Both the position numbers and the translations under genes were made by a program. Source: CAYXLW01 sp964466055 (lineage in GTDB: Bacteria > Patescibacteriota > Gracilibacteria > GCA-2401425). From it: DNA of 64,000 nt. The stretch is from assembly GCA_964466055.1 (NCBI GenBank), contig CAYXLW010000006.1:1-64000 (forward strand), written 5' to 3'. The stretch's first letter is position 1. Each line of letters begins with the position of its first letter. This document shows positions 54,183 through 62,766 of the stretch, one piece after another. Under the pieces are notes generated by a model. The model saw only the letters and a program-made list of their open reading frames with translations. It had not been told where the DNA came from and made no database searches.

Positions 54183-56339
54183 TTGAAATCACTATTAAAA
54201 ACAAACTTCGGTTACGATCAATTTAGACCATTACAAGAAGAAATAATACAAAATGTATTAGAAAAAAATGATACATTTGTATTGATGCCAACAGGTGGAG
54301 GAAAATCAATTTGTTATCAACTTCCAGCTTTAAAACTAGAAGGAATAACACTTGTGATTTCTCCACTAATTGCCTTGATGAAAGATCAAGTTGATAACTT
54401 AAAAGCAAATGGAATTAAAGCTGAATTCTTAAATTCAACACTTCCTAGTTTTGAAATAGCTAACATTCAAAAAGAATCATTAGAAGAAAAAATTAAAATT
54501 CTATACATAGCACCAGAGAGACTTGCACTCCCTGCATTTCAAAATTTTTTAAAAAAACTAAAAGTAAGTTTAATCGCTATTGATGAAGCACATTGTATAT
54601 CCGAATGGGGACACGATTTCCGACCAGATTATCGCAATTTAAAAATACTAAAAAAGTTTTATCCTAATGTTCCACTAATTGCGCTTACAGCGACTGCAAC
54701 CAAAAAAGTTAGAGAAGATATTTTAAACCAAATGAGCTTACAAAATGCTAAAACATTTATCTCAAGCTTTGATAGAAAAAATCTAACTCTTCGTGTTATT
54801 CAAAAAAAAAGAGCATTTGAAAAATTAATTAATATTCTAAAAAAACATAAAAATGAAGCTGTAATTATTTATTGCTTTTCACGTAAAGAAACAGAAAGAT
54901 TATCAGAAGATTTAAAAGCAAATGAGTTTAATGCGTTACCTTATCATGCTGGATTGAATCCCGAAATTAGAAAACAGAGTCAAGAAAAATTTATAAAGGA
55001 TGAAGTGCAAATTATTGTTGCTACGATTGCTTTTGGTATGGGAATTGATAAACCTGACATTAGATTAGTTGTTCATTTCACCTTTCCAAAAACACTCGAA
55101 GGATATTATCAAGAAATTGGGCGTGCAGGAAGAGATGGATTGCCTAGCGAATGTGTAATGTTTTTTACTTTTGCAGATAAAGGTAAACACGAATTTTTTA
55201 TTGATCAGATAGAAGATATAAGTGAAGCAGAAAAATCACGTATGAAATTAAATCAAATGATAGATTTTGCTGAATTTACATTTTGCAGACGTAAATATTT
55301 ACTCGAATATTTTGGAGAAAAATATCAAGAAGAAAATTGTGGGGCTTGTGATATTTGCTTATCTAAAAATGAAGAATTTGATGCAACTGAAATCACACAA
55401 AAAATTCTTTCAGCAATTATACGTACACAAAATCGTTTTGGCAGAGCCTATATTGTCAACATTTTACTTGGAAAAGAAACACCGCAAGTTTTAGAAAATA
55501 AACATAATACACTTCCAGTTTTTGGAGTTGTACAAAATTTTTCAAATGAAGAATTAAGACAAATAATTCTAACACTTCTAAATATTAATTTTATAAAGAA
55601 AGATACAGGTAAGTTTCCAACTTTATCTGTAACAAATAAAGGCATACAATTTCTTAAACAAAAACAAAATATCTCTATTCAAAAGCCAAAAACTGAACTT
55701 GATGAATTTATAATAAAAAAACAAGAAATCATTGGATTTGATCAAGCTCTTTTTGATAAATTAAGAAAACTAAGAAATCAAATTGCAGTCAAGCAAGGAG
55801 TTCCTCCTTTTGTAATTTTTAATGATGTGGCATTACAACAAATGGCATATTATTTGCCAATTGATAAAGATAATTTTTCTAGAGTTAGTGGAGTAGGAAC
55901 AGCTAAATTAGAAAAATTTTCACATGATTTTTTAAACATTATTAATAAACACGTTGAAGAAAATGAATTAAATCCAATTCAAGTGTCATATCAAGAAAGA
56001 ATAAAGAGAAGTAAAAAAATTTTAAAACGTGATACTTCTCATTATCAAAAAACAAAAGAAATGGTTTTGAAAAAAATGAATATTACAAAAATTGCTAAAT
56101 CACAAGGATTTAAAGAAGGAACAATCATCAACCATATTGAAAAACTAAAAGAGCTTGGAGAAAAAATTGATATAAATTATTTAAAGCCTAATGAACAAAC
56201 CTTTAAGCCAATCAAAGACGCTTTTGAAAAATGTGGCACTGAAAAATTAAGACCTGTTTTTAAATTATTAAATGAACAATTTTCTTATGACGTGATTAGA
56301 TTGGTTAGAGTTTTTCTTTATAATGTACCCCGAAAATGA
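54183..56339 (+). CDS. recQ: ATP-dependent DNA helicase RecQ
   Basis: The product (718 residues from TTG 54183) begins LKSLLKTNFGYDQFRPLQEE. The frame is open from 54054, but that part overlaps the CcbP-like gene and reads as non-domain. Motifs include LMPTGGGKSICYQLPA, AIDEAHCISEWGHDFRPDYR, IALTATATKKV and QEIGRAGRDG. A zinc-binding RQC region (CRRKYLLEYF ... CGACDIC) and an HRDC domain (FDKLRKLRNQIAVKQG) complete the full RecQ plan. A C-terminal segment with a helix-turn-helix look (KIAKSQGFKEGTIINHIEKL) follows. Confidence 0.93.
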   Translation: MKSLLKTNFGYDQFRPLQEEIIQNVLEKNDTFVLMPTGGGKSICYQLPALKLEGITLVISPLIALMKDQVDNLKANGIKAEFLNSTLPSFEIANIQKESLEEKIKILYIAPERLALPAFQNFLKKLKVSLIAIDEAHCISEWGHDFRPDYRNLKILKKFYPNVPLIALTATATKKVREDILNQMSLQNAKTFISSFDRKNLTLRVIQKKRAFEKLINILKKHKNEAVIIYCFSRKETERLSEDLKANEFNALPYHAGLNPEIRKQSQEKFIKDEVQIIVATIAFGMGIDKPDIRLVVHFTFPKTLEGYYQEIGRAGRDGLPSECVMFFTFADKGKHEFFIDQIEDISEAEKSRMKLNQMIDFAEFTFCRRKYLLEYFGEKYQEENCGACDICLSKNEEFDATEITQKILSAIIRTQNRFGRAYIVNILLGKETPQVLENKHNTLPVFGVVQNFSNEELRQIILTLLNINFIKKDTGKFPTLSVTNKGIQFLKQKQNISIQKPKTELDEFIIKKQEIIGFDQALFDKLRKLRNQIAVKQGVPPFVIFNDVALQQMAYYLPIDKDNFSRVSGVGTAKLEKFSHDFLNIINKHVEENELNPIQVSYQERIKRSKKILKRDTSHYQKTKEMVLKKMNITKIAKSQGFKEGTIINHIEKLKELGEKIDINYLKPNEQTFKPIKDAFEKCGTEKLRPVFKLLNEQFSYDVIRLVRVFLYNVPRK

Positions 56340-56520
56340 GACAGAATCTTAAGATAATATTGAACATCCTTTTGCTTGGATAAAGAGTAGGTACATGTAT
56401 ACGAAGACTCAGTACAGAGGTTTGGCAAGTCTGTAGCACCAGAATTTTACTATTGTTTTTCAATTATTAAAAGAGAATATACTTAGAATATTCAGTTACT
56501 ACTTCAGAAAACTTTATCCT

Positions 56521-56715
56521 CGCTAATAGTGTCTCACTACCATAGGGTAGAGGGATTCGCACCCTTTTGTAAAATATTCAAGGTGAAAAGGGCGTTTACA
56601 AAGAAAAAACACTCAATTAATTCGAGTATTTATTACCATAGGGTAGAGGGAATCGGGTGCAATTAGTGTATCACTTGGCTGGGGTGCGTAGAACAAGTTC
56701 GAACTTTTTGGGCTG
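56521..56715. repeat. Diverged spacer repeat of the R1/R2 family
   Basis: The gap 56340-56816 has no gene. From AATAGTGTCTCACTACCATA it aligns with the R1 copies (AATAGTGTCCTACATACATA), and GAAAAAACACTC aligns with GAAAAAACACCC. It has its own direct repeat, CCATAGGGTAGAGGGA (56540 and 56636), followed by CGCACCC and GGGTGC, which can pair. It ends with the TGGCTG...AAGTTCGAACTT piece also found near 43051. Confidence 0.65.
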
Positions 56716-56755
56716 AATCTAAAGAGTCTTTTCTATAAAAAAACAGATATATTCA

Positions 56756-56784
56756 TTGAATTTTTAATATTCATATGATATAAA
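56756..56784 (+). promoter_or_regulatory. Promoter of the 1082-residue gene
   Basis: TTGAAT, 17 bp, TATAAA, 33 bp before the TTG start. The -10 context ATATGATATAAA is the same as at 62032-62044, suggesting shared control. Confidence 0.7.
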
Positions 56785-56816
56785 TATTTCTTAAAAAATA
56801 ATTAAAATCAAAATAT

Positions 56817-59800
56817 TTGAATATAGAAAATTTGTCGAAGGCTTTTGATATAGAGACTTTTAAAAAAGCTTCAGCTGAAGTTAGTGAAAAATTTGAAGCA
56901 ATAACAGGGGTAAGAATTGATAGTAGTTACACTAAAAGTTTATATGAAGAATTAAATAGACTTGATATAAGAGAAATAAAGACAATCGAAGATATTAAAA
57001 AAAGTATCACTAAATACTTTTTAAACTTATTTAATAAAAATGAAAAAATTAAAGTTGAACAGTTTAAATCCCTTGAAAAAATAGCCAAAAATGCAATATC
57101 AAATATATCTAAGAGAACAAAAATTTCTATTGATTACTCTTTATCATCGGACATAGCTCAGGAGTCTTTTATTAAAATTTTTAATATAGAAATAAATAAT
57201 ATAGAAGAGCTAATCAAGTTTTGGAGAGAAACTAGGCAACATATTTACTATTTAGTTTATAAAGAACTTAATCCTGATGAAGTTAGTTTAGAGTTATTTA
57301 TAAGTACAAATACAGCATTTTTAGAAACATCTAAAGTTCAAGATGAAATGAATGATAGAACAGAAGCGCCACATGATTCTGTTTATGAAGAGGTAAGAGC
57401 ATCAATAGAAATAACACAGGAAGAAAATAATGAAAAGTTTTATCTCGATAATATAAAAAAACTATTGAAGATTTCTCACAAAATATATGAATTACTTAAA
57501 GATGATTTTTTAAAGAATTATTTTATTGCAAGATTTATTCAGGGATTTAGCAAAGAAGAGCTTGTTAGTATGATTATAAAACAAAAGGGGAAAGGGCGAC
57601 CATTAGATGATGGATCTAAAAATATTGGTAATAAATCTTTTGAAAATATAGAGCAAGAATTTATAAACACTCTTTCTACAATGTTAGACACATCTGGAGA
57701 AAAAGTCTTTAATTTGTTATGTAATTTAAATATTGTTTTCTCAAAATTATTTATAGAAAGATTAAAAAATATAGGAGGACATGATGATTATTTAGAAACA
57801 GTAAAAAAAAATAACAATTACTTTAAGCAATTTTCTTTTGAGAGAATTCTTTCAATATTTAATCAAATTATTTTTGAGATTAAGAGTTTTGTAGATTTTG
57901 ATTTTATAAAAAAATCAATTGATAATAACTTATTGAGTAATAAAAAAAATGTTCCTATGAATTTAAGCTTGCCTAATTGTCTAAGTCCATTAGAAAGTAG
58001 AGGAATCGCATTAAATGCTATTGCAAAAGCTAGATTTAATTTAAAAACCTTTTGGGAATCTCCAGAAAAATTTTGTATAAAAGAAGTTCAACCTTTATAT
58101 CCTCATCAATATGAAAAATTGAAAAAAATGCTAAACGCACTTGAAAAAAATGTTTTATTAGGGAATCCCTTTCTTGCTATTGCTGATATAGCACCTCCAT
58201 CTGCAGGAAAAACTTACATGCAAGCGGTGCTTGCAAAAATATTAGAATTACCATTTTTATTTGTAACTCCAACAAGTTCTATTATTTATGGTTCAGATGG
58301 AGCTTTTCAAACATTTCAGAAACTATTTTCTTTAGATGAAATAGGAATAGTAGATCAAGAAAATAAAGATTTTTTTCATAAAAATAAAATCACTACTTTT
58401 AAAACTTTTACTAATCCCTGTTTTTTAAAAAAAACATTTTCACCTACTAATAAAAATTATCCTTCTGTTATTTTTCTTGATGAGGGAGACTTAGCTCAAA
58501 CTGAGATTAGAATAGATGTTCTTAATGAAATAAAAAAATTTTTAGGAAGTCCGATAACTTGTATATATAGTGCTACAAAAAAAGTAGCAGGAAAAGATTT
58601 AGAAAATTTTTCACTTATTTCCGATGAAATGTCGTTAAGTGAATTGATTTTTTTAAGAAAAGCAAAAAGTATTGTTGGATTTTACGCAGTTATAGATATA
58701 GAAATTTCAAATGGAAATTTTATTGGAGAGGAAGGGGAAAAAGAAGTAAGTTTTAAAAAATTAAAAAAGGCGGAGAGAGAATCTTTTGTTGATTATCCTG
58801 TGGATATTTATACAAAAAAACATAAAGGGGAGAGTTTCCTTATATTTTGCATATCAATAAAGCATGCCCAAGAAGTAGTAAGAAAATTAAAAGAGGAAGG
58901 AGTAACAGCAGAATGTGTTAGTGGCAGACCATTAAAAGAGCAATTATTATTAAAAGAAAAATATATAAAAGGAGAAATACAAGTTTTAACTTCGTGTGAT
59001 TATATAGGAAGAGGATTCAGTGATTATGGAAGAACTCAAGGAGAAATATTTGCAAGAATAACTCAAAGTGAAACATTGTTATATCAATATATATTAAGAG
59101 GAATAAGACCTAATATAAATAATCCTCTTCTTTTTATTTACCAATTAATCCCTCCTAATTTAAATCTTAGAAAATATAAAATTGCTACTTTAGAAAATGT
59201 TTTAGATATAAAAAGTCATTCTAATTTAAAAAATAGACTTAATGGCTTATCAATTGAAGAAGTGAAAAAAGTTTTAGAAGGTATTCCTCTTGAAGAAAAA
59301 TATAAATTTTTAGGATTAATAGGCGCTGAAGTGTCTGATGATGATATTAAGTTTACTTCATCAATGGCAATTAAAAAAGCAACAAGCTTAGGCGATTGTA
59401 GTGATGTTAGAATTGAAAAAGAACAGATACTTAATCTGTTAAAAGAAAAAGGTATTAATAATAGATATGATATCATCTATTTTGGAGTAACTAAATTTGT
59501 AAAAGAAACATTCCCGCCCATTGGAGGATCAACTAGCTTTGTTCAGTATGTTTTGAAAAAAGAAGTCAGCTATATTACAGAAGATATCTTAAAAGAATTA
59601 GCAGAAGCCTTATTTGGCAATGAAAAAATTAGTGAATTTAAAGACTTTCTGATTAAAACATTGGCTACACATGACATTAAAAATAGATATGAATTAAAAT
59701 ATTACAATGTCAAAGAATTTACAGATATAAACTTTTATCCTATAGGATCTGGAAGAATTCTCATTAGAAAAGTTTTAGGAGAAAAAGTAAAAAAAGTTAC

Positions 59801-60065
59801 AAGTGAAAATTTAAAAAATTTTAGCGAATATTTATTTGGAGAAGAAATTGAAAATGAATTTAGAGAATATTGTATAGGAGTTTTAAAACAGAAGAATATT
59901 TATACCCATAATGATCTAGTAAATTATAAATATAGAGATTGGCAAAAAGAAAAATTTGGTGTTTTTGGAGGGATGTTAAGTTTTGCTATTATAATTTTAA
60001 AAAAGGAAATTGATTATGTTACAAAAAAAGATTTAGAAGTTATGGGGAATTTCTTGTTTAGTTAA
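56817..60065 (+). CDS. Sigma-like N-terminus fused to SF2-type helicase, novel architecture
   Basis: The 1082-residue protein starts at TTG. Residues ~80-165 (YSLSSDIAQESFIKIFN, then FWRETRQHIYYLVYKEL) resemble sigma region 2, and ~210-290 (FLKNYFIARFIQGFSKEELV) resemble region 4 with a long insertion. Residues ~430-800 are a diverged superfamily 2 ATPase: APPSAGKT (459-466), FLDEGD (Asp555), SAT (585-587) and QYILRGIRP (757). The tail has three ~70-residue repeats (starting near 869, 940 and 1014), each with a KxxGIxNRYDIIYF-like start and a FGNxx or LFG end. I know no such combination. It has its own promoter. A role in defence or in control of transcription of the element is inferred. Confidence 0.7.
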   Translation: MNIENLSKAFDIETFKKASAEVSEKFEAITGVRIDSSYTKSLYEELNRLDIREIKTIEDIKKSITKYFLNLFNKNEKIKVEQFKSLEKIAKNAISNISKRTKISIDYSLSSDIAQESFIKIFNIEINNIEELIKFWRETRQHIYYLVYKELNPDEVSLELFISTNTAFLETSKVQDEMNDRTEAPHDSVYEEVRASIEITQEENNEKFYLDNIKKLLKISHKIYELLKDDFLKNYFIARFIQGFSKEELVSMIIKQKGKGRPLDDGSKNIGNKSFENIEQEFINTLSTMLDTSGEKVFNLLCNLNIVFSKLFIERLKNIGGHDDYLETVKKNNNYFKQFSFERILSIFNQIIFEIKSFVDFDFIKKSIDNNLLSNKKNVPMNLSLPNCLSPLESRGIALNAIAKARFNLKTFWESPEKFCIKEVQPLYPHQYEKLKKMLNALEKNVLLGNPFLAIADIAPPSAGKTYMQAVLAKILELPFLFVTPTSSIIYGSDGAFQTFQKLFSLDEIGIVDQENKDFFHKNKITTFKTFTNPCFLKKTFSPTNKNYPSVIFLDEGDLAQTEIRIDVLNEIKKFLGSPITCIYSATKKVAGKDLENFSLISDEMSLSELIFLRKAKSIVGFYAVIDIEISNGNFIGEEGEKEVSFKKLKKAERESFVDYPVDIYTKKHKGESFLIFCISIKHAQEVVRKLKEEGVTAECVSGRPLKEQLLLKEKYIKGEIQVLTSCDYIGRGFSDYGRTQGEIFARITQSETLLYQYILRGIRPNINNPLLFIYQLIPPNLNLRKYKIATLENVLDIKSHSNLKNRLNGLSIEEVKKVLEGIPLEEKYKFLGLIGAEVSDDDIKFTSSMAIKKATSLGDCSDVRIEKEQILNLLKEKGINNRYDIIYFGVTKFVKETFPPIGGSTSFVQYVLKKEVSYITEDILKELAEALFGNEKISEFKDFLIKTLATHDIKNRYELKYYNVKEFTDINFYPIGSGRILIRKVLGEKVKKVTSENLKNFSEYLFGEEIENEFREYCIGVLKQKNIYTHNDLVNYKYRDWQKEKFGVFGGMLSFAIIILKKEIDYVTKKDLEVMGNFLFS

Positions 60066-60228
60066 GAATATAAGAAAATGTGATTAGAAAATCTTTATAA
60101 AGTTAATTTAAGAACAGTTTTTATTCTGTACAAGGGTAAAAATAGTGCATAATAAAAAAATACCTTTATAATATTTTTTCTGTATAAAAAATAGTAAAAT
60201 TTAATGACATGCAACCTCTTATAAGCCA

Positions 60229-60494
60229 AAAAGTCTTATTATTCATAATAAATTATAAGTTGTAAAAAATATTTTACTACTGCCAATAGTGTCCTACATA
60301 CATAGGGGGATAGGTCTAGAACCTTTTTGATGGCACATACAAGCCACAAAAGGCTTTTTGAACGAAAAAACACCCTTTTGTTGGGGTGCTCGGTTTACAT
60401 AGGTTTATGGCTTAGAATAGCCATTAGTGCACTATCTGGCTGCGGAGAAGAGATTCTCACACCCTTTGAGAACTGGCTTAAGAGCATTTTTATC
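60229..60494. repeat. Spacer repeat R1, copy 1 (candidate structured RNA)
   Basis: 60249-60442 reads the same as 61564-61757 over 194 bp. It has three consecutive hairpins (AGCC/GGCT, CACCC/GGGTG and ATGGCT/AGCCAT). After TGGCTG this copy continues into CGGAGAAGAGATTCTCACAC, a diverged form of the R2 start. The rest of 60066-60553 holds no gene apart from an unconvincing 62-codon frame at 60327. Confidence 0.8.
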
Positions 60495-60500
60495 TTGACC

Positions 60501-60529
60501 TTGCATTTTTATTAAATATGTTGTATAAA
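60501..60529 (+). promoter_or_regulatory. Promoter of the 305-residue gene
   Basis: TTGCAT, 17 bp, TATAAA, 24 bp before the ATG at 60554. Confidence 0.65.
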
Positions 60530-60553
60530 TAGAACTCAACTTAAACCCTAACT

Positions 60554-61471
60554 ATGACTGAAACTTTAAATCAAAATATTGCATCAAATCCAACAGAATT
60601 TGTAAAAAATATCAGTGAGGCATCAGCTGAACTTGAGCTCATTAACAAGGCTGAGGATCATTATGAGAAAACTCAGAGAATGGTATTTGCAATAAATAAT
60701 TTACTAAAACTAACAACTAATACTAATTTTTTACATCAGGAGTCCTTGCTTCCGGATATAAATCAAATATCTGATAATTTATCTGACACTGATCCTAGCG
60801 AAATAAAGAAAAGTGTATCTGCTGCCTTTAAAAAATTAATTGCCGAAGAAGAGAAAGAAGGAAATAAGGTAAAATTGCAAAGCATGCTAGACAATTTTAT
60901 AAAGAATTTGGATTCATATCTTGATATGATTAAGAGCAATATTGAAACTGTTCAAGATTTTTTAATTAGTAATGCACAAGTTATAGGAGAGATAAAATCA
61001 TCTAATGACTTTTCAGCAAAAAGAAAAATTTTAAAAGAGAAAGTGCCTTCTGTTTGTAAAAATCACTTTCTTGCAAGAGAGTTTATGAAAGAATTTGATG
61101 AAAATACTATTCAAGACGATGAAGCCTTACAATTTTTTATTGAAGTTGCAGAATTTTCTTTTGATGCAGACTTGCTTGAAAAAATAGGGAAAACAGAAGT
61201 GGGGAAAAAAGGAAGAGAGAAAAACAGTGAAGCTATAAGAAATTTTATGCTAGACCTTAAAAACAAACCTTATGCAGGGAATAATGTAAAGATAGTTAAA
61301 ATTAAGGCACCATCAGCAGACTCATTTCCTTATGGTGTTCCTTCTGTGCAATTTTCTATTGGAGATAAGAGTCCTGTATATTGTGAAGATGTAAAATTAC
61401 CTTATCCTTTCGAACCTAAATATAACGATTATTATCAGCAAGCTTTTCTTAATCTTTGGAAAAAATCATAA
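60554..61471 (+). CDS. Helical protein, unknown
   Basis: The 305-residue product is soluble and acidic. It is predicted helical or coiled over residues 20-215 (SEASAELELINKAEDHYEK, AFKKLIAEEEKEGNKVK), with a beta-rich last ~70 residues (NVKIVKIKAPSADSFPYGVP, PVYCEDVKLPYPFEP). No family is recognised. It is bracketed by the two R1 repeats and has its own promoter, so it forms a self-contained unit. Confidence 0.65.
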   Translation: MTETLNQNIASNPTEFVKNISEASAELELINKAEDHYEKTQRMVFAINNLLKLTTNTNFLHQESLLPDINQISDNLSDTDPSEIKKSVSAAFKKLIAEEEKEGNKVKLQSMLDNFIKNLDSYLDMIKSNIETVQDFLISNAQVIGEIKSSNDFSAKRKILKEKVPSVCKNHFLAREFMKEFDENTIQDDEALQFFIEVAEFSFDADLLEKIGKTEVGKKGREKNSEAIRNFMLDLKNKPYAGNNVKIVKIKAPSADSFPYGVPSVQFSIGDKSPVYCEDVKLPYPFEPKYNDYYQQAFLNLWKKS

Positions 61472-61537
61472 ATTTTTAAATAACTTTTTATAAGAGTTTT
61501 TAGAGGGATAATGGGATAGACTCCATGTATTTTAAGC

Positions 61538-61757
61538 TAAAAAGTCTTATTATTATCCATATATAAATTATAAGTTGTAAAAAATATTTTACTACTGCCA
61601 ATAGTGTCCTACATACATAGGGGGATAGGTCTAGAACCTTTTTGATGGCACATACAAGCCACAAAAGGCTTTTTGAACGAAAAAACACCCTTTTGTTGGG
61701 GTGCTCGGTTTACATAGGTTTATGGCTTAGAATAGCCATTAGTGCACTATCTGGCTG
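61538..61757. repeat. Spacer repeat R1, copy 2
   Basis: This is the second R1 copy, identical by eye to copy 1 over 61564-61757. It joins directly to a full R2 copy through the shared TGGCTG, so R1 and R2 may be two halves of one longer element. Confidence 0.85.
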
Positions 61758-62010
61758 ACCACTCGGGTCTAGAACCCTTTTGAGACATAATTAAGGTGCA
61801 AATATAGGAATGTTTAAAATGAGACAACACAGAAAAAAGTGTCTTATTTTAAAAATAGATAAATAATGCTGTATTTGGCTTAATAAAAAGAAAAAAGAGA
61901 ATATTGTAAATAAGGAATGAGACAAATGAGACACTATAAAAAGGGGTGTCTTGTTTTAAACTCCTTTCATTCAGCTCTCCATAAAAACTTTTATTAGATT
62001 TGTCAAAAAA
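61752..62010. repeat. Spacer repeat R2, copy 3
   Basis: This matches 49826-50070. It has two hairpins with TGAGACA stems, 61816-61850 and 61914-61957. A 13-bp insertion after TTTTAAACTCC is the main difference. No gene lies in 61472-62080. Confidence 0.8.
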
Positions 62011-62015
62011 ATTTT

Positions 62016-62044
62016 TTGACATATATATTTTTATATGATATAAA
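62016..62044 (+). promoter_or_regulatory. Consensus promoter of the receiver-like gene
   Basis: TTGACA, 17 bp, TATAAA, 37 bp before the ATG at 62081. This is the closest to consensus of any promoter seen in the window. Confidence 0.8.
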
Positions 62045-62080
62045 CCGTTTGTATAATTAACCCTATTAACTTATTTAAAA

Positions 62081-62470
62081 ATGACAGAAAAACAACAGGT
62101 ACTAGTTGTAGATGAAGAAGATGTATCTATGCTTGTAGAAAATAAGCTTAAAAATCATAAAGATTTTGAAGTTGTTAATGAGGGAGATACTGATAAAGCA
62201 ATAAGTAGAATTCAAAATGATGCTTCAATTAAAGTAATGTGTTTAGAAATACATGATCATATAGACGAATCATCAAAACTTCTTATTGAAAAATCACTAA
62301 ACCTTATTACAGAAGCTGTTAATAAAGGAATTAGAGTAGTTCTACTTTCAACATATACTAATGACCAGATAGAAACAGTAAAACAAGCGAATTCTATTCT
62401 TTCAGGAGCAGATTATGTAAGTAAAAATAATTACAATGACATTACAAGTGTTTTAGACAAGGCAGCATAA
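62081..62470 (+). CDS. Degenerate response-regulator receiver domain
   Basis: The 129-residue product has a CheY-like fold pattern: QVLVVDEEDVSMLVENKL at strand 1/helix 1, VVLLSTYTND at strand 4, and GADYVSKNN with the conserved lysine at strand 5. The phospho-acceptor position reads MCLEIHDH, with Glu or a shifted Asp where Asp is expected, so normal phosphorylation is doubtful. There is no output domain and no histidine kinase nearby. It may be a protein-interaction module of the island. Confidence 0.65.
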   Translation: MTEKQQVLVVDEEDVSMLVENKLKNHKDFEVVNEGDTDKAISRIQNDASIKVMCLEIHDHIDESSKLLIEKSLNLITEAVNKGIRVVLLSTYTNDQIETVKQANSILSGADYVSKNNYNDITSVLDKAA

Positions 62471-62560
62471 TATACAAGATATAATTATTATTGTAGACAA
62501 AATGTGGCTTTTTTCTATGCTGGGTTATTTGATTGTATCGGAAAATTAAAAAAAAGGTAA

Positions 62561-62610
62561 AAACTATAATGTCCCCCGAAATTCAGACAGGAATATAAGG
62601 CAGAAAAAAT
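62561..62610 (+). repeat. 50-bp repeat R3, right copy (inverted to 50307-50356)
   Basis: TATAATGTCCCCCGAAATTC and CAGACAG, then ATAAGGCAGAAAA, are the reverse complement of the left copy with few changes. It lies in the 296-bp gap before the last gene; no other feature is seen in that gap. Confidence 0.7.
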
Positions 62611-62766
62611 GATAAAATTTATACTCAAGTTAAATTTTGCATATTTTATTGAAAATTTCACAATGAAAATTGTGCATAATTTAATTTATACAATTGTTAT
62701 AAATAACGACTTCTTTAAAAAATAAAGAAATGTAGAATATGTTTTGTCGAAATTAATAATTGATTT

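Noticed and set aside
60327..60515. 62-codon frame inside R1 copy 1
   Set aside because: It spans the hairpin repeat, ends in divergent sequence, and the matching frame in copy 2 is not extended in the same way; composition is not coding-like.
61752..61780. The TGGCTG...GGTCTAGAACCC units read backwards resemble the T-arm and CCA end of a tRNA
   Set aside because: Only three stem pairs form, the T-loop consensus is broken, and no matching 5' acceptor strand lies at tRNA distance in any copy.
49423..62080. CRISPR array in the repeat-rich spacers
   Set aside because: Repeats are long, few and irregularly spaced, without uniform short repeats and unique spacers; no cas gene is present.
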